DNA of 64,000 bases from Phycisphaeraceae bacterium (GTDB taxonomy: Bacteria > Planctomycetota > Phycisphaerae > Phycisphaerales > UBA1924), in assembly GCA_019454185.1 (NCBI GenBank), contig CP075368.1, positions 2,087,649-2,151,648 of the forward strand. The letters run 5' to 3'. Positions 48,929-57,992 of the stretch are shown piece after piece (the first letter of the stretch is position 1; each line of letters begins with the position of its first letter). Made by a program: the position numbers and the translations under genes. Below the pieces are notes generated by a model, which worked only from the letters and a program-made list of their open reading frames with translations, did not search any database and was not told the origin of the DNA.

Positions 48929-49435
48929 TCAATCGGTACCTGCGAGGCGGCGCATGGGCCCTTCGTCGAGTCGAAAGATCGTCCAGTCGGTGAGGGCGCG
49001 TGCTCCGAGCCCTTTGTAGAAGCCGATTGCCGGTTCGTTCCAGTCGAGGACGAGCCAGTCGACGCGGGCACAACCGCGTTCGAGGGCGATCTGGGCCACT
49101 CGAGTGAGGAGGGCGCGACCGAGCCCGGCGCCGCGGGCTTCGGGCCGAACGAACAGGTCTTCGAGGTAGACGCCGGGCTTGCCGGTCCATGTCGAGAAGT
49201 TGTGAAAGAAGACGGCGCATCCCTGTGCGACACCATCGACCTCACCGATGATTGCTTCGGCGTATGGGCCGCGCGAGCCGGGAGGAAGGCCGATGCCGAA
49301 GATGTGGGCGAGGACCATTTGTTCGGTCATGACGACGGCGTCGGGCTCACGCTCGTATGCCGCGAGGTCTTTGACGAGTCGGAGGATGAGCGAGGCGTCG
49401 TCCGGCACGGCGTTTCGGATGGTGACGTGTGGCAT
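48929..49435 (-). CDS. GNAT-family N-acetyltransferase, SSAT-like
   Basis: A 168-residue acetyltransferase: IRNAVPDDASLILRLVKDLA, YEREPDAVVMTEQ, then HNFSTWTGKPGVYLEDLFVR near 80 and the acetyl-CoA loop RPEARGAGLGRALLTRVA near 99. WNEPAIGFYKGLGA near 134 ends the fold. The spacing of YLEDLFV and the WNxPAIxFY motif fits the spermidine/thialysine acetyltransferase group. TACGCT stands 6 bases before the ATG at 49435, so a leaderless start is likely. It lies after the RNHCP gene in the same direction, across a 64-base gap. Confidence 0.85.
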   Translation of the reverse strand: MPHVTIRNAVPDDASLILRLVKDLAAYEREPDAVVMTEQMVLAHIFGIGLPPGSRGPYAEAIIGEVDGVAQGCAVFFHNFSTWTGKPGVYLEDLFVRPEARGAGLGRALLTRVAQIALERGCARVDWLVLDWNEPAIGFYKGLGARALTDWTIFRLDEGPMRRLAGTD

Positions 49436-49499
49436 GGCATGAGCGTAGCGAAAGAGGCCGGGGCCGTGCGAACGGTCCCGGCCCGGCATAGTGGTTGCA

Positions 49500-49853
49500 T
49501 CACCGGCGGCCGATGTCTCCGAGTGGGAATGCCGGTGTGGCGATGGGCTTGAGAGCGAGTGCGAGGAGCGCGAGTTCGTGGTCGTCTCCCGCGATGCGAT
49601 TGGTGCGGAGTGTGCCGCAGCCCGCGCAGCGATGGACGATCGACCATTCGCCGTCCTTTCGGACTTCGATGGCGATGGGCTCCATCGGTTCGCGGCACGG
49701 GCAGCATCGATCCCCCGGCTCGTCGTCGAGGTGGCGTGACCAGAGACAGTGCGGGCAGTGGTTGCGGTGGCGAGTGCCCCAGGCGCTCTGGCTGACTTGG
49801 AAGGAGCAGACGATACAGGTGAATCCGGAGTCCGGACGAGACTTGTGTGACAT
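49500..49853 (-). CDS. RNHCP-domain protein
   Basis: A 117-residue Cys-rich protein. It contains the naming motif in GTRHRNHCPHCLWSRHLDD near residue 27, together with FTCIVC near 11, CCPC near 50 and HRCAGCGTLRTNRIAGDD near 74. The paired Cys suggest two or more zinc sites. The family is widespread and its function is unknown. It has no signal peptide. It is followed by the GNAT gene in the same direction; the upstream 557 bases hold no gene. Confidence 0.85.
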   Translation of the reverse strand: MSHKSRPDSGFTCIVCSFQVSQSAWGTRHRNHCPHCLWSRHLDDEPGDRCCPCREPMEPIAIEVRKDGEWSIVHRCAGCGTLRTNRIAGDDHELALLALALKPIATPAFPLGDIGRR

Positions 49854-50410
49854 GGGTGGTTTGCTGATCCGTCGTGACCGGCGGCGTCGGGTCTGGAAGA
49901 CCCGCGCGCGGAAACGCGTTGATGTGGAAGATCGTGCATCGGCTCAGAGAGACCGAAGCACGGATGAAGCCGAGTGTGTGAAGAACGCCCATTGGCGGGC
50001 GTAGTGCGCGCGATCCCGGCGTTCTCATTGCTGCCAAAGACATTCCGGACGAGGGTCCGGATTGCGATGGTCAGACGGGCCGGGATGGATCAGGCAGTGG
50101 CAGACATCAACGACTCCGAAGCGACCGATCCTGCTCAGAGGATGGCACTTGAAAGGATACCCGATCCGGGGCGGGTCGGATCGGGTTCCCGACGCACGTC
50201 TCATAACAACGGGGAAAAGGTCCTATAGCCAGTTTCAGGGTCCGAGAGCCCCGGAACGGCCTCAGGATCTTCCCTGATTGGGTGCAAAGACGGCGTCTAA
50301 ACCTTGAATTCTCCGCGACTTGTGGCATTCTTACTGCGGCACGCCATGTCGGGCGTGAGTGGAATTTGTACCCCGCCATAGCGGGTGCCATAGAGAAGAG
50401 GAGAAAGAGC
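49854..50410. other. Non-coding stretch with one hairpin and the leader of the PEP-CTERM-like gene
   Basis: No convincing gene in 557 bases. A 9-bp perfect inverted repeat, ACCCGATCC (50159-50167) with GGATCGGGT (50178-50186), is the most notable structure. A smaller stem CCCGC-CATA-GCGGG lies near 50373-50386, just before the ribosome binding site (GAGGAG) of the next gene. A small frame at 49974-50228 has no ribosome binding site or domain and was not called. Confidence 0.5.
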
Positions 50411-51103
50411 ATGCGTTTCGCTCGATGTGTTGCCGCTGCTGCGGCTGTTGCGTGTGTGGCTGGTCTTGCCGTCGCTGGTCCTGTGGCGACGGTGGTGATC
50501 GATGGCTCCAGCTATGAGCTGGCATCGTTCGAGGCCGATGGTCAGTTCCGCCTGGTCCCCGCGGTGTACACCTTTGGTGACACCACGATCGAGACGCTCG
50601 CCGGCCCGCGTGATGCGGGTGCGACGATCGCCTACGGCCTGGCGATTGTCGACGCCGGTGGCGCGTCTGCGTTCTCGTTCGAGTTCAGCATGCCGATCAC
50701 GCTCGATGCGGGCGCGACCACGATCGTCTCATCGATCGTCGGCGGCATGACGGACTTCACGGGCAACGGCGTCGGCATCTCGACGACGGGCGGCTTCGAC
50801 ACGATCCAGCGGTCGTGGGTTGCCGGTCCGGTCACGGATCTCGGCGTGAACGTCGGCGGCTCGGTCTCCTTCGGCCCCGGCCCCTCGGGCTCGCTGTACA
50901 ACTACGGCGCGTTCGCGACCGGCCCGATCGCCGGCCCGGACCTGTCCTCTTTCGCGACGCTGCATGTCGCGGTGGACTTCATGGCCTCTGGTGACAATGA
51001 CGTGATCGTCCTCACGGGCTTCACGGACATCGTTGTCCCGGCTCCCGCATCGATGGTCGCTCTCGCGGGCCTCGGCCTCGTGAGCCGCCGCCGCCGGGCC
51101 TGA
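50411..51103 (+). CDS. Exported protein with PEP-CTERM-like sorting tail
   Basis: A 230-residue exported protein. It has a signal peptide (VAAAAAVACVAGLAVAGPVA at residues 8-27), a beta-rich Gly/Thr/Ser/Asp-rich body and a C-terminal tail: VPAPASMVALAGLGLV followed by SRRRRA. This is the VPAP variant of the PEP-CTERM sorting signal seen in Phycisphaerae-type bacteria: a short motif, a membrane helix and an Arg cluster. An exosortase would remove the tail at the surface; none is in the window. GAGGAG lies before the ATG, and a terminator follows. The gene is its own transcription unit. Confidence 0.83.
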   Translation: MRFARCVAAAAAVACVAGLAVAGPVATVVIDGSSYELASFEADGQFRLVPAVYTFGDTTIETLAGPRDAGATIAYGLAIVDAGGASAFSFEFSMPITLDAGATTIVSSIVGGMTDFTGNGVGISTTGGFDTIQRSWVAGPVTDLGVNVGGSVSFGPGPSGSLYNYGAFATGPIAGPDLSSFATLHVAVDFMASGDNDVIVLTGFTDIVVPAPASMVALAGLGLVSRRRRA

Positions 51104-51132
51104 TCGCCTGACGGTTTGAGTTGAATCAGTAG

Positions 51133-51163
51133 AACGCCGGTCGCCTTATGGCGGCCGGCGTTT
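51133..51163 (+). terminator. Terminator after the PEP-CTERM-like gene
   Basis: A 13-bp stem, AACGCCGGTCGCC (51133-51145) with 51150-51162 (one G-T pair), loop TTAT, followed by TTCTTTGTG. Confidence 0.8.
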
Positions 51164-51195
51164 CTTTGTGTCCTGCCTGTTCGCGAGAGGTCGTG

Positions 51196-51201
51196 TAGAC
51201 T
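51196..51201 (+). promoter_or_regulatory. TAGACT -10 box of the APC permease gene
   Basis: TAGACT ends 7 bases before the ATG at 51209, with no ribosome binding site between. It has the same spacing as TACACT at aroK and the fucosidase gene. Confidence 0.45.
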
Positions 51202-51208
51202 CGGCCGG

Positions 51209-52576
51209 ATGAGCGATCCTTCGAAGGGCGGAGAGGGCGGGGGTATTTTGCGCGTGCTCGGGACGCGGGATGCGATGTGCGTGGTGATCGGCGCGATCAT
51301 CGGCGTGGGCATCTTCTTCACGCCGAGCCGAGTGGCCGCGGTATCGGCGGACGGCGGATTCGCGATGCTGGCGTGGATCGTTGCGGGCGGGATTGCGCTC
51401 TGCGGGGCGTTGGCGTTCGCGGAGCTGGGTGGGATGTATCACGCGCCGGGCGCGCAGTACGAGATTCTGCGGGACTCTTACGGGCCGTTCCCGGCGTTCT
51501 TGTTCGTCTTCTGCAACGCCACGGCGGTGCAGGCGGGGGCGATCGGCGTGATCGCGGTGATCTGCACGGAGAACCTGATCGTTGCGTCGGGCCGACCGGC
51601 GGGATCATCGGGGGGCGTGCTCGCGGTGTCGATCGCGCTGATCGGGCTCGTGACGCTCGCGAATGCCATGGGTGTTCGCTGGGGCGCGCGGATCCAGAAC
51701 TTCACCGTTTACGCGAAGGTGCTGACGCTGCTGGTCATCACGGGGCTGGCCTTGATCGTCTCCCCGGAGAAGCCCGTCGCGAATCCGGACGAGATGCCAC
51801 TGAGGTCGCTCTCGCCCTTTGCGGGACTGCTCGCGGCGTTGACGCCGGCGTTCTTCGCGTTCGGCGGGTGGCAGCACGCGCTCTGGATATCGGGCGAGGT
51901 GAAGAACCCTTCGAAGGCCCTGCCCCGCGCGATCGTCGGCGGGGTTGTTGTGGTGATCGTGGTGTATCTGCTCGCGAACTGGGCGTATCTCGACCTGCTC
52001 GGGTTCCGAGGCGTCGCAACGAGTAAATCCCTCGCGGCGGACGCGGTGGGCTCGGTCTTTCCGAGCACCGGACGGCGCGTGATCGCAGGGGCAGTCGCGC
52101 TCTCGGCGTTCGGGGTGCTGAATGCGCAGCTGCTGAGCGGGCCTCGGCTGGTGTATGCCGCGGCTCGTGATGGGAGGTTCTTCGCGCCGTTCGCGCGACT
52201 CTCGGCGAGATTCGGGACGCCGGTGGCGGCGATCCTGCTCCTCACGGGCGTCGCGGTGGCTCTCCTGCTCGCTGCGGGGGGCAAGGACGCGGTGGACCGG
52301 CTGACGACGGGTGTGGTGCTGATCGACGGCGTCTTCTTCGGGCTGACGGGGATCGCGCTGTTTGTGCTGCGCCGGAAGAAGCGGGATGCCGCACGGTCGT
52401 TCCGCGTGCCGCTCTACCCGGTCGTGCCCGCGCTGTTCGTGATCGGGGAGCTTGGGCTGATCGTGGGTGCGTTCCTTGAGCCGAGCGTGCGCGTGCCCGC
52501 GCTGATCGCGGTCGGATGGATCGGCGTGGCCGGCGTGTTGTACGCGGCGCGGTTCAGGCGGAGCGGCGGGTCTTGA
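51209..52576 (+). CDS. APC-family amino acid permease
   Basis: A 455-residue permease with about 12 membrane helices. Helix 1 carries VIGAIIGVGIFFTPSRVA near residue 26, the substrate-backbone binding loop of the LeuT-fold APC family. AELGGMYHAPGAQYEILRDS near 71 and FFAFGGWQHALWISGEVKNP near 216 (helix 6) are the other family blocks. It most resembles the LAT/SLC7-type branch (ISGEVKNPSKALPRAI). It probably imports or exchanges an amino acid. It is transcribed alone from a leaderless-type promoter and converges with the desaturase gene. Confidence 0.88.
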   Translation: MSDPSKGGEGGGILRVLGTRDAMCVVIGAIIGVGIFFTPSRVAAVSADGGFAMLAWIVAGGIALCGALAFAELGGMYHAPGAQYEILRDSYGPFPAFLFVFCNATAVQAGAIGVIAVICTENLIVASGRPAGSSGGVLAVSIALIGLVTLANAMGVRWGARIQNFTVYAKVLTLLVITGLALIVSPEKPVANPDEMPLRSLSPFAGLLAALTPAFFAFGGWQHALWISGEVKNPSKALPRAIVGGVVVVIVVYLLANWAYLDLLGFRGVATSKSLAADAVGSVFPSTGRRVIAGAVALSAFGVLNAQLLSGPRLVYAAARDGRFFAPFARLSARFGTPVAAILLLTGVAVALLLAAGGKDAVDRLTTGVVLIDGVFFGLTGIALFVLRRKKRDAARSFRVPLYPVVPALFVIGELGLIVGAFLEPSVRVPALIAVGWIGVAGVLYAARFRRSGGS

Positions 52577-52600
52577 ACTCGGGGCCGTGAGCGACGGGCT

Positions 52601-53656
52601 TCAGGCGGCCCGCTTGGATTCCATGCGCTCTCTCGACGGGACTCTCACGTTGCTCGCGAGGCCGAGCGCGGCCATGGTCCTGATCACGATGTAGCTGGCG
52701 TCGAACTGCCACCAGCGGAGCCCGTGGCGGGCCGAGGCGGGGAATGCGTGGTGGTTGTTGTGCCACCCCTCGCCGAGCGCGAGCACGCCGAAGATGGGGT
52801 TGTTGCGGCTGTGATCGTGGCTGCGGAAGGGACGCGAGCCCCAGAGGTGGCAGACGGAGTTGACGCTCCACGTCACGTGGTGAACAAGGAAGACACGGAC
52901 GAGCCCACCCCAGAGGAATCCGAGCAGGGCGCCGTTCCATGACATCATGACGAGACCGCCGATGATCGCGGGGATGATCAGTCCGAGCAGTGCCCAGAGC
53001 GGGAAGAGCGCGCTGATGCGCCGGACCATGGGGTCTTTGACGAGATCGACCACGTACTTGCGATCGCGAACCTGCACGCCCTTCAGGAACCAGCCGACGT
53101 GGGCGTGCCACGCCCCCTTCAGCACGCCGACGATGCCTCCGCCGTGGTTGTGTGGAGAGTGCGGGTCGTCCTCGTGGTCGCTGTGCTGGTGGTGGCTGCG
53201 GTGGGTCGCGGCCCAATCAAGGAGCGTGCCCTGCACCGCCATCGAGCCGGCGACCCCGAGCAGGGCGGCCATGGGACGGCTGGTGTCGAAGGATTTGTGG
53301 GTGAAGTAGCGATGGAAACCGATCGTGATTCCGAACCCGGTCACGAGGTACATGCCCACCATGATGGCGAGGTATGTGAAGTTGAAGACGCCGCCCCAGA
53401 GAAGCACCATTGCGACTGCGAAGCCGATGACAGGGGCAACGACGACCACGGCGGTGGCGATGCGTTCGCCGAGCCCGGCGTGATGATCGGCGTTGTCGAG
53501 AGACCCGGCCTCGGGCGTGGGGATCGCGCCTGAGCCGTCGATGGCGACCGGCTGTATCTGCCCGGCCTCTACCTTCGTGATGACGAGCGGGAGAACCCCC
53601 TCGGTGGGATCGATGGTCTGAGGATTCAGAGCGGGGGCAACTGATGGTGGTGTCAT
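52601..53656 (-). CDS. Acyl-CoA / fatty-acid desaturase, delta-9 type
   Basis: A 351-residue membrane enzyme. The three His boxes are GFHRYFTH near residue 117, THRSHHQHSDHEDDPHSPH near 153 and GEGWHNNHHAFP near 294. Four membrane helices lie before, between and after them (IATAVVVVAPVIGFAVAMVL, FNFTYLAIMVGMYLVTGFGI). It puts a cis double bond into membrane acyl chains, using ferredoxin or similar donors. A 55-residue N-terminal lead without hydrophobic stretches is extra. The region before the start holds a strong inverted repeat at 53818-53844. Confidence 0.92.
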   Translation of the reverse strand: MTPPSVAPALNPQTIDPTEGVLPLVITKVEAGQIQPVAIDGSGAIPTPEAGSLDNADHHAGLGERIATAVVVVAPVIGFAVAMVLLWGGVFNFTYLAIMVGMYLVTGFGITIGFHRYFTHKSFDTSRPMAALLGVAGSMAVQGTLLDWAATHRSHHQHSDHEDDPHSPHNHGGGIVGVLKGAWHAHVGWFLKGVQVRDRKYVVDLVKDPMVRRISALFPLWALLGLIIPAIIGGLVMMSWNGALLGFLWGGLVRVFLVHHVTWSVNSVCHLWGSRPFRSHDHSRNNPIFGVLALGEGWHNNHHAFPASARHGLRWWQFDASYIVIRTMAALGLASNVRVPSRERMESKRAA

Positions 53657-53976
53657 GCTTGTATCACGCGGCTGTCCGCAATTCAGGACTCGGAACTCTG
53701 TATTTACGATAGGAGCGATTCTCAGCCGAAACTCACGCTCTATCGACGCCCAATGACCCACGGGGACAGAAACACGCGGGCAAGATAGCGACTGAGAGCG
53801 GGGTACGCGAGCGGCGGGTGTGAAGCCGGAACTCGGCTTCACACGGCATTCACATACGCCTCCTGCTGACGCGACTCGCGAGCGGGTGACGCGGAGTTTA
53901 TGCGCACGAGGCCCTCGGACCCAGATCGTGCTCCGCGACACCGGATACGGGTGGTTGGGGCATGCAGTCGTGGGAC
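53657..53976. promoter_or_regulatory. Non-coding region before the desaturase gene with an 11-bp inverted repeat
   Basis: No gene in 320 bases. GTGTGAAGCCG (53818-53828) and CGGCTTCACAC (53834-53844) are exact inverted repeats with loop GAACT. The repeat lies 133 bases after the stop of the MFS gene and 160 bases before the desaturase start, both on the minus strand. No T-run follows on that strand, so it may be an operator or an RNA leader rather than a simple terminator. Confidence 0.45.
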
Positions 53977-55311
53977 TCAGGGGCCGGTCCGTTCACGCGA
54001 CGCGGCGGCGACTCCCTCTCGCTCATCGACCACGAGTCGCAGCAGCACGAGGCCAGCCGAGAAGCAGACGGCGAGCGCCCCGAGGGCCAGGGCGCGGGAC
54101 TCGGCGAGCAGCGGCGCGCCCTCGGCATTGCGGAGAAGGGTCGAGAGCGTGCCGAAGAGGAGCACGCCACAGATGCCCGAGAGTTTGTAGACCATCCCCC
54201 ACAGCCCGAAGAACTCGGCGGCTCTGTCGAGGGGTGTGAACGCGCCGACGATCGCGCGGCTGGAGGTGCCGATCCCGCCGAGCCCGATGCCGAGCAGGGC
54301 CGAGACGCACCAGAAGAGCACCGGGGGTAGGGATGTCAATTGTGCGGCGATCAGCACGCCAACTCCCGCGACCCAGACACCGAGGAAGATCGAGATCGTC
54401 CGCGTGTGGCCCAGACGGTCCTGGAATCTCGACGTGGTGAATGCGGCGAAGCCGGCGGCGATGGACATCACAAGAGCGAAGAGGATCAACTGGGGGAGTT
54501 TGAAGCCCATGTCGTCGCCGAGCATCCCGAGGAAGTAGATCACGGACTGGGTGCCCATGCTGTAGACAAAAAAGATGGCGAGGAAGCGGGCGAGTTGGCG
54601 GAATCTGTGGGCCTCGCGGACAGTCCTGACAAGGCGGGAGGCGGTGGAGCCCACGAGAGAGGCGGGACTCTCCGGCAGAGAGGCATCGACCGGCTTCTCC
54701 CTGAGCCAGATGAAGGAAGGCACGATGCCGACGATGAACCAGATGCCTGCGAAGAGGAAGAGGGGCCGCGCCTGGGACATCTCGGCACGCCCGGCGAGCA
54801 TGATCCACGCGGCGACGATGCCGAGGAGCACGAGCGCACCGATGTAAGACATGGTCCAGCCGAAAGCCGAGACGCGCCCGACGGTGGCGGGAGTTGAGAG
54901 CTGGGGAAGGAACGAGCCGAGGAAGTTCTCGCCGAGGCCGCACGCGACGGCGGCGATGATGTAGAGCGTCGCGGCGAGCGCGAGATCGCCTCGCCCGAGG
55001 GACGCGAGGGCACAGGTGAGGACGCCGCAGAGAACGCCGGAGACAAGGAGGAGTTCCCGCTTCCACTGCCTCTGGTCGGCGAGGGCTCCGAGAAACGGGG
55101 AGAGGATGACGATGATGAGGAGCGATCCGGCGGTGATCATGGTCCAGATGCGGGTGCCGGCGCGGGGATCGTCTCCACCGACCACGACCTCTCGCAGGAA
55201 GAGGCCGAAGAGCAGGGTGTTGATCAGGAGCTGGAAGGACTGATTGGCGAGGTCGTAGAGAGCCCACGCCCAGACCTGGCGGCGGTTCGGTATGTCGGCG
55301 AGCAGGGGCAT
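53977..55311 (-). CDS. MFS transporter, UMF1 (Atg22-like) type
   Basis: A 444-residue transporter with about 12 membrane helices. WAWALYDLANQSFQLLINTL near residue 13 is the UMF1 signature in helix 1, with SPFLGALADQRQWKRELLLV near 70 as the MFS loop 2-3 motif. Late in the protein come GIGTSSRAIVGAFTPLDRAA and EFFGLWGMVYKLSGICG, the PxxxxAEFFGLW block typical of this family. Related yeast Atg22 exports vacuolar amino acids; bacterial substrates are unknown. The ATG at 55311 is divergent from the small gene at 55361, with 49 bases between them. Confidence 0.88.
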   Translation of the reverse strand: MPLLADIPNRRQVWAWALYDLANQSFQLLINTLLFGLFLREVVVGGDDPRAGTRIWTMITAGSLLIIVILSPFLGALADQRQWKRELLLVSGVLCGVLTCALASLGRGDLALAATLYIIAAVACGLGENFLGSFLPQLSTPATVGRVSAFGWTMSYIGALVLLGIVAAWIMLAGRAEMSQARPLFLFAGIWFIVGIVPSFIWLREKPVDASLPESPASLVGSTASRLVRTVREAHRFRQLARFLAIFFVYSMGTQSVIYFLGMLGDDMGFKLPQLILFALVMSIAAGFAAFTTSRFQDRLGHTRTISIFLGVWVAGVGVLIAAQLTSLPPVLFWCVSALLGIGLGGIGTSSRAIVGAFTPLDRAAEFFGLWGMVYKLSGICGVLLFGTLSTLLRNAEGAPLLAESRALALGALAVCFSAGLVLLRLVVDEREGVAAASRERTGP

Positions 55312-55360
55312 TGGCCGATCCTTATGGCGTGACTCTGTCTGAATGGACCGGAGGATAGCG

Positions 55361-55798
55361 ATGGGATGGTTGGACCGACTGAAGAAGGCGATCGGGGGCG
55401 GAGGGGGCGTGGTCGGCACTTGGCCGAGCGACCAGTTCTCGACGGTGCGGGACCTTGTCCATGCCGCACTGTCACGCTTCGAGAGCTCGCGAGCGAGTAA
55501 CGGCGGCTGGGTCTCCATCTGGATTCACAATGCCAAGGGCAAGGAACTCGGTGTGATCCAGTACGCTGGTGATGGAATCATCAACTTATGCAGCCGGGAC
55601 GACATCGACTTGGCGGCATTGCTCCGATCGGCAGGACGTGAGGACTTGGCGTCGCGGTGCGATGAACGTGACTCGGCGATGTTCGCGCTTCAGAATCCGA
55701 CACGCGAAGAAGTCGCGTTGGCGATCGATCTTGTCATCAGCTTGGCATATGCCGAGAACGAAGGCGGGCGTGTCATGGTTGAGATCGATCCGGGCTGA
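55361..55798 (+). CDS. Hypothetical small protein
   Basis: A 145-residue protein of unknown family. It begins with GWLDRLKKAIGGGGG, a start often seen in small basic proteins, and continues with FSTVRDLVHAALSRFESS, VSIWIHNAKGKELGVIQYAG and EVALAIDLVISLAYAENEGG. The mix of strands and helices suggests a small globular protein. GGAGG 6 bases before the ATG at 55361 decides against the ATG at 55343. It stops at 55798, one base before the stop of the convergent hydrolase gene, so the two gene ends abut. Confidence 0.65.
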   Translation: MGWLDRLKKAIGGGGGVVGTWPSDQFSTVRDLVHAALSRFESSRASNGGWVSIWIHNAKGKELGVIQYAGDGIINLCSRDDIDLAALLRSAGREDLASRCDERDSAMFALQNPTREEVALAIDLVISLAYAENEGGRVMVEIDPG

Positions 55799-56635
55799 TC
55801 ATGGGTTCACCCGTAAGTGCCTGGCCAGAAACTCGGCCTGGATGTTCTTGGCCTCGTTGGAGACGCGTCCGAAACCGACGTGCTCATCGGGCGCGCCGGT
55901 CGATGGCCAGGTAGTGAACTCGATGAGGGATGGGTCTGCGGCACGCGAGACGTAGTGGCCACGGAGGGTCTCGATGAAGCGGCGCTGGGTCGAGACTGGG
56001 ACGAGGCGATCCTGCTCTGAATGGAGCGCGAGAAGCGGGAGCGGCTTGAATCCTGCGAGGTTCTGCATCGGGTCAAGCGTGGCGACACGGGCCGGATCGT
56101 GGCTGACGGGCCACGGGGGAGCATCTGCGGGCGTCTTGTTCGATGGCGCGTAGAGCCCGGCCAGGTTGCCCGTCGTGCCTTCAACCGCGGCGCACTTGAA
56201 CGGGTGCTCGTCGCAGAGCCGGCGGAGGGTGGTCATGCCGCCCGCGGACATGCCGCCGATGGCGAGGCGGTCGAGATCGAAGGCCTCTGCGTGCGAGGGG
56301 TCGCTGAGAAACTCGAGGACCTGATCGACCTCCCCCACTGCCTGCTGGAGCATATCGAGCGTGCGGGCGGGGGTGTGGAACTCGGGGATGAGGCGTTCGC
56401 CGTGGCCCGGGAGGTCGATGGCGCAGACCGCGAGTCCGGCGCGGATCCAGCGAAGGTATCGCCCGGGGTCGAGCTCTTTGTAAGCGGTGCGTCCGTGCAT
56501 CCAGAGGACGGTCGGCGCGGGGGACTTCCAGTCCGGGTGGGCGAGGAGGAGAGGGATCGCACCGGCCCGCGCGAGGCGTGACTGGGTGCGCAGCGCGATG
56601 GGGAAGGCGGAGACCAGCGCGGGTGCGTCATGCAT
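55799..56635 (-). CDS. Alpha/beta hydrolase, dienelactone-hydrolase/peptidase S9-like
   Basis: A 278-residue hydrolase. TVLWMHGRTAYKELDPGRYL near residue 42 is the oxyanion strand, LAIGGMSAGGMTTLRRLCDE near 123 holds the nucleophile Ser, LALHSEQDRLVPVS near 204 the Asp, and PDEHVGFGRVSNEA near 252 the His. AVCAIDLPGHGERL near 70 is typical of the fold. No signal peptide is present. Substrate unknown; esterase is the most likely activity. It lies 15 bases downstream of prfB in the same direction and could be co-transcribed with it. Confidence 0.8.
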   Translation of the reverse strand: MHDAPALVSAFPIALRTQSRLARAGAIPLLLAHPDWKSPAPTVLWMHGRTAYKELDPGRYLRWIRAGLAVCAIDLPGHGERLIPEFHTPARTLDMLQQAVGEVDQVLEFLSDPSHAEAFDLDRLAIGGMSAGGMTTLRRLCDEHPFKCAAVEGTTGNLAGLYAPSNKTPADAPPWPVSHDPARVATLDPMQNLAGFKPLPLLALHSEQDRLVPVSTQRRFIETLRGHYVSRAADPSLIEFTTWPSTGAPDEHVGFGRVSNEAKNIQAEFLARHLRVNP

Positions 56636-56650
56636 CGCGGCGGCACCGGA

Positions 56651-57770
56651 TCACTTCGACACCCGTTCCTTCTCGGCGCGCCGGCGTTTGAGTTCCGCAT
56701 CGATGAAGGGGGCGAGTTCGCCTCGGAGAACGGCCTCGTAGTCGGTCTCCTCGTAGTTGGTGCGATGGTCCTTCACGCGGTTGTCGTAGAAGACGTAGGA
56801 GCGGATCTGCGTGCCCCAGCCGAGTTCGAGCGTGCCGCCCTTCGCGGCGGTGATCTCTCTCTCACGCTTCTCGTCCTCAATCTGCTGGAGCTTGGCCTTG
56901 AGGAGCGCGAGCGCTGCGGAGCGATTCTGTGTCATTTCCTTGTAGGTGTTGGTGGTGATCTGGATGCCGGTCGGCTTGTGCGTGATGCGCACGGCTGTGG
57001 CGACCTTGTTGACGTTCTGCCCGCCGGGGCCGGAGGAGCGCGCGAAGACGACGACATCGATCTCCTTGTCGGGGATCTCGACCTCGGATTCTGCGATCTC
57101 GGGGATGACATCGACCGTGGCGAAGGATGTCTGGCGTTTGCCCTGGGCGTTGAAGGGCGAGACCCTGGCGAGCCGATGCGTGCCGCGCTCGCATGAGAGA
57201 TAGCCGAACGCGTACGGGCCTTTGACGTGAAGGGTGACGGAGTCGATACCGACTTCGGGTCCGAAGCCCTTGTCCACCTCTTCGAGCGACCAGCCCATCT
57301 TCTCGCAGTAGAAGATGTACATGCGGAGCAGCATCTCGGCCCAGTCGTTGGCCTCGGTGCCGCCCACACCGGCGTTGAGCGTGAGGAAGCAGTTTCCGGC
57401 GTCGTACTTGCCGGTGAAGAGGGACTGGAGCTCGACGCGCTCCATTTTGATGCCGAGCTGGTAGAGCCCCTCATCGACCTCGGCGAGGAGATCCTTATCA
57501 CCGGCCTCTTTGGCCATGTCGTATCCGACTTTGGCGTCTTCAAGACCGGTCATGGCCTCGGCGAGCGGGAGGACCTGAGAGCGGAGGATTTTGACCTCGG
57601 CGACGACTTTCTGTGCCGCGGACTGGTTGTCCCAGAACCCTTCGGAGCCCATGCGATCTTCGAGGGCTTTGAGTTGGGCCATCTTGGAGTCGTAGTTAAA
57701 GAGAGTCGCGGATGGTCAAGATCCGCGCCTCAAGTCCCTCGATCACGGGTTTGTGGGCGTCATAGTGCAT
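56651..57770 (-). CDS. prfB: Peptide chain release factor 2, with programmed +1 frameshift
   Basis: The gene starts at the ATG at 57770 and reads 24 codons (MHYDAHKPVIEGLEARIL...) to CTT (57701-57699) and an in-frame TAA at 57698-57696. Skipping one T (CTT T AAC) continues as NYDSKMAQLKALEDRM and gives RF2 of about 372 residues, with the SPF anticodon motif (RVSPFNAQGKR) and the GGQ motif (SSGPGGQNVNKVATAVRI). This is the autoregulatory frameshift of prfB, with UAA in place of the usual UGA. The Shine-Dalgarno-like spur found just before the slip site in E. coli is not visible. Without the shift an ATG at 57682 would begin a shorter protein. Confidence 0.92.
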
Positions 57771-57866
57771 GGGGAATCTCCAAACGAAGGGCGATGGTAG
57801 CCGCGTCGGGTGTCGCTTTGAGGGGGTTCGGGGTGTTTATGGGCCTGCGTGTGTCCTGCGGCAGAT

Positions 57867-57965
57867 CGCGAGGAAATTTTGAAAACCTCGCGCGCATCGG
57901 GTTAGGGGTCGCCTCATTGTGTGGCAGCACGGCCGAGAGGCCCGCGTCCTGGGAGGGCGCGGGCC
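57867..57965 (+). promoter_or_regulatory. Two hairpins in the leader of the C39-like protein gene
   Basis: CGCGAGG (57867-57873) with CCTCGCG (57886-57892), around an A/T-rich loop, and GGCCCGCG (57939-57946) with CGCGGGCC (57958-57965). The second ends 11 bases before the ribosome binding site (GAAGGA) of the gene at 57993. They may stabilise or control the mRNA of this exported protein. Confidence 0.4.
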
Positions 57966-57992
57966 AGGCCTCCACCGAAGGAAACAGCCACC

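Noticed and set aside
49974..50228. 84-codon frame on the plus strand in the gap before the PEP-CTERM-like gene
   Set aside because: No ribosome binding site, no domain, and an inverted repeat within it; more likely non-coding.
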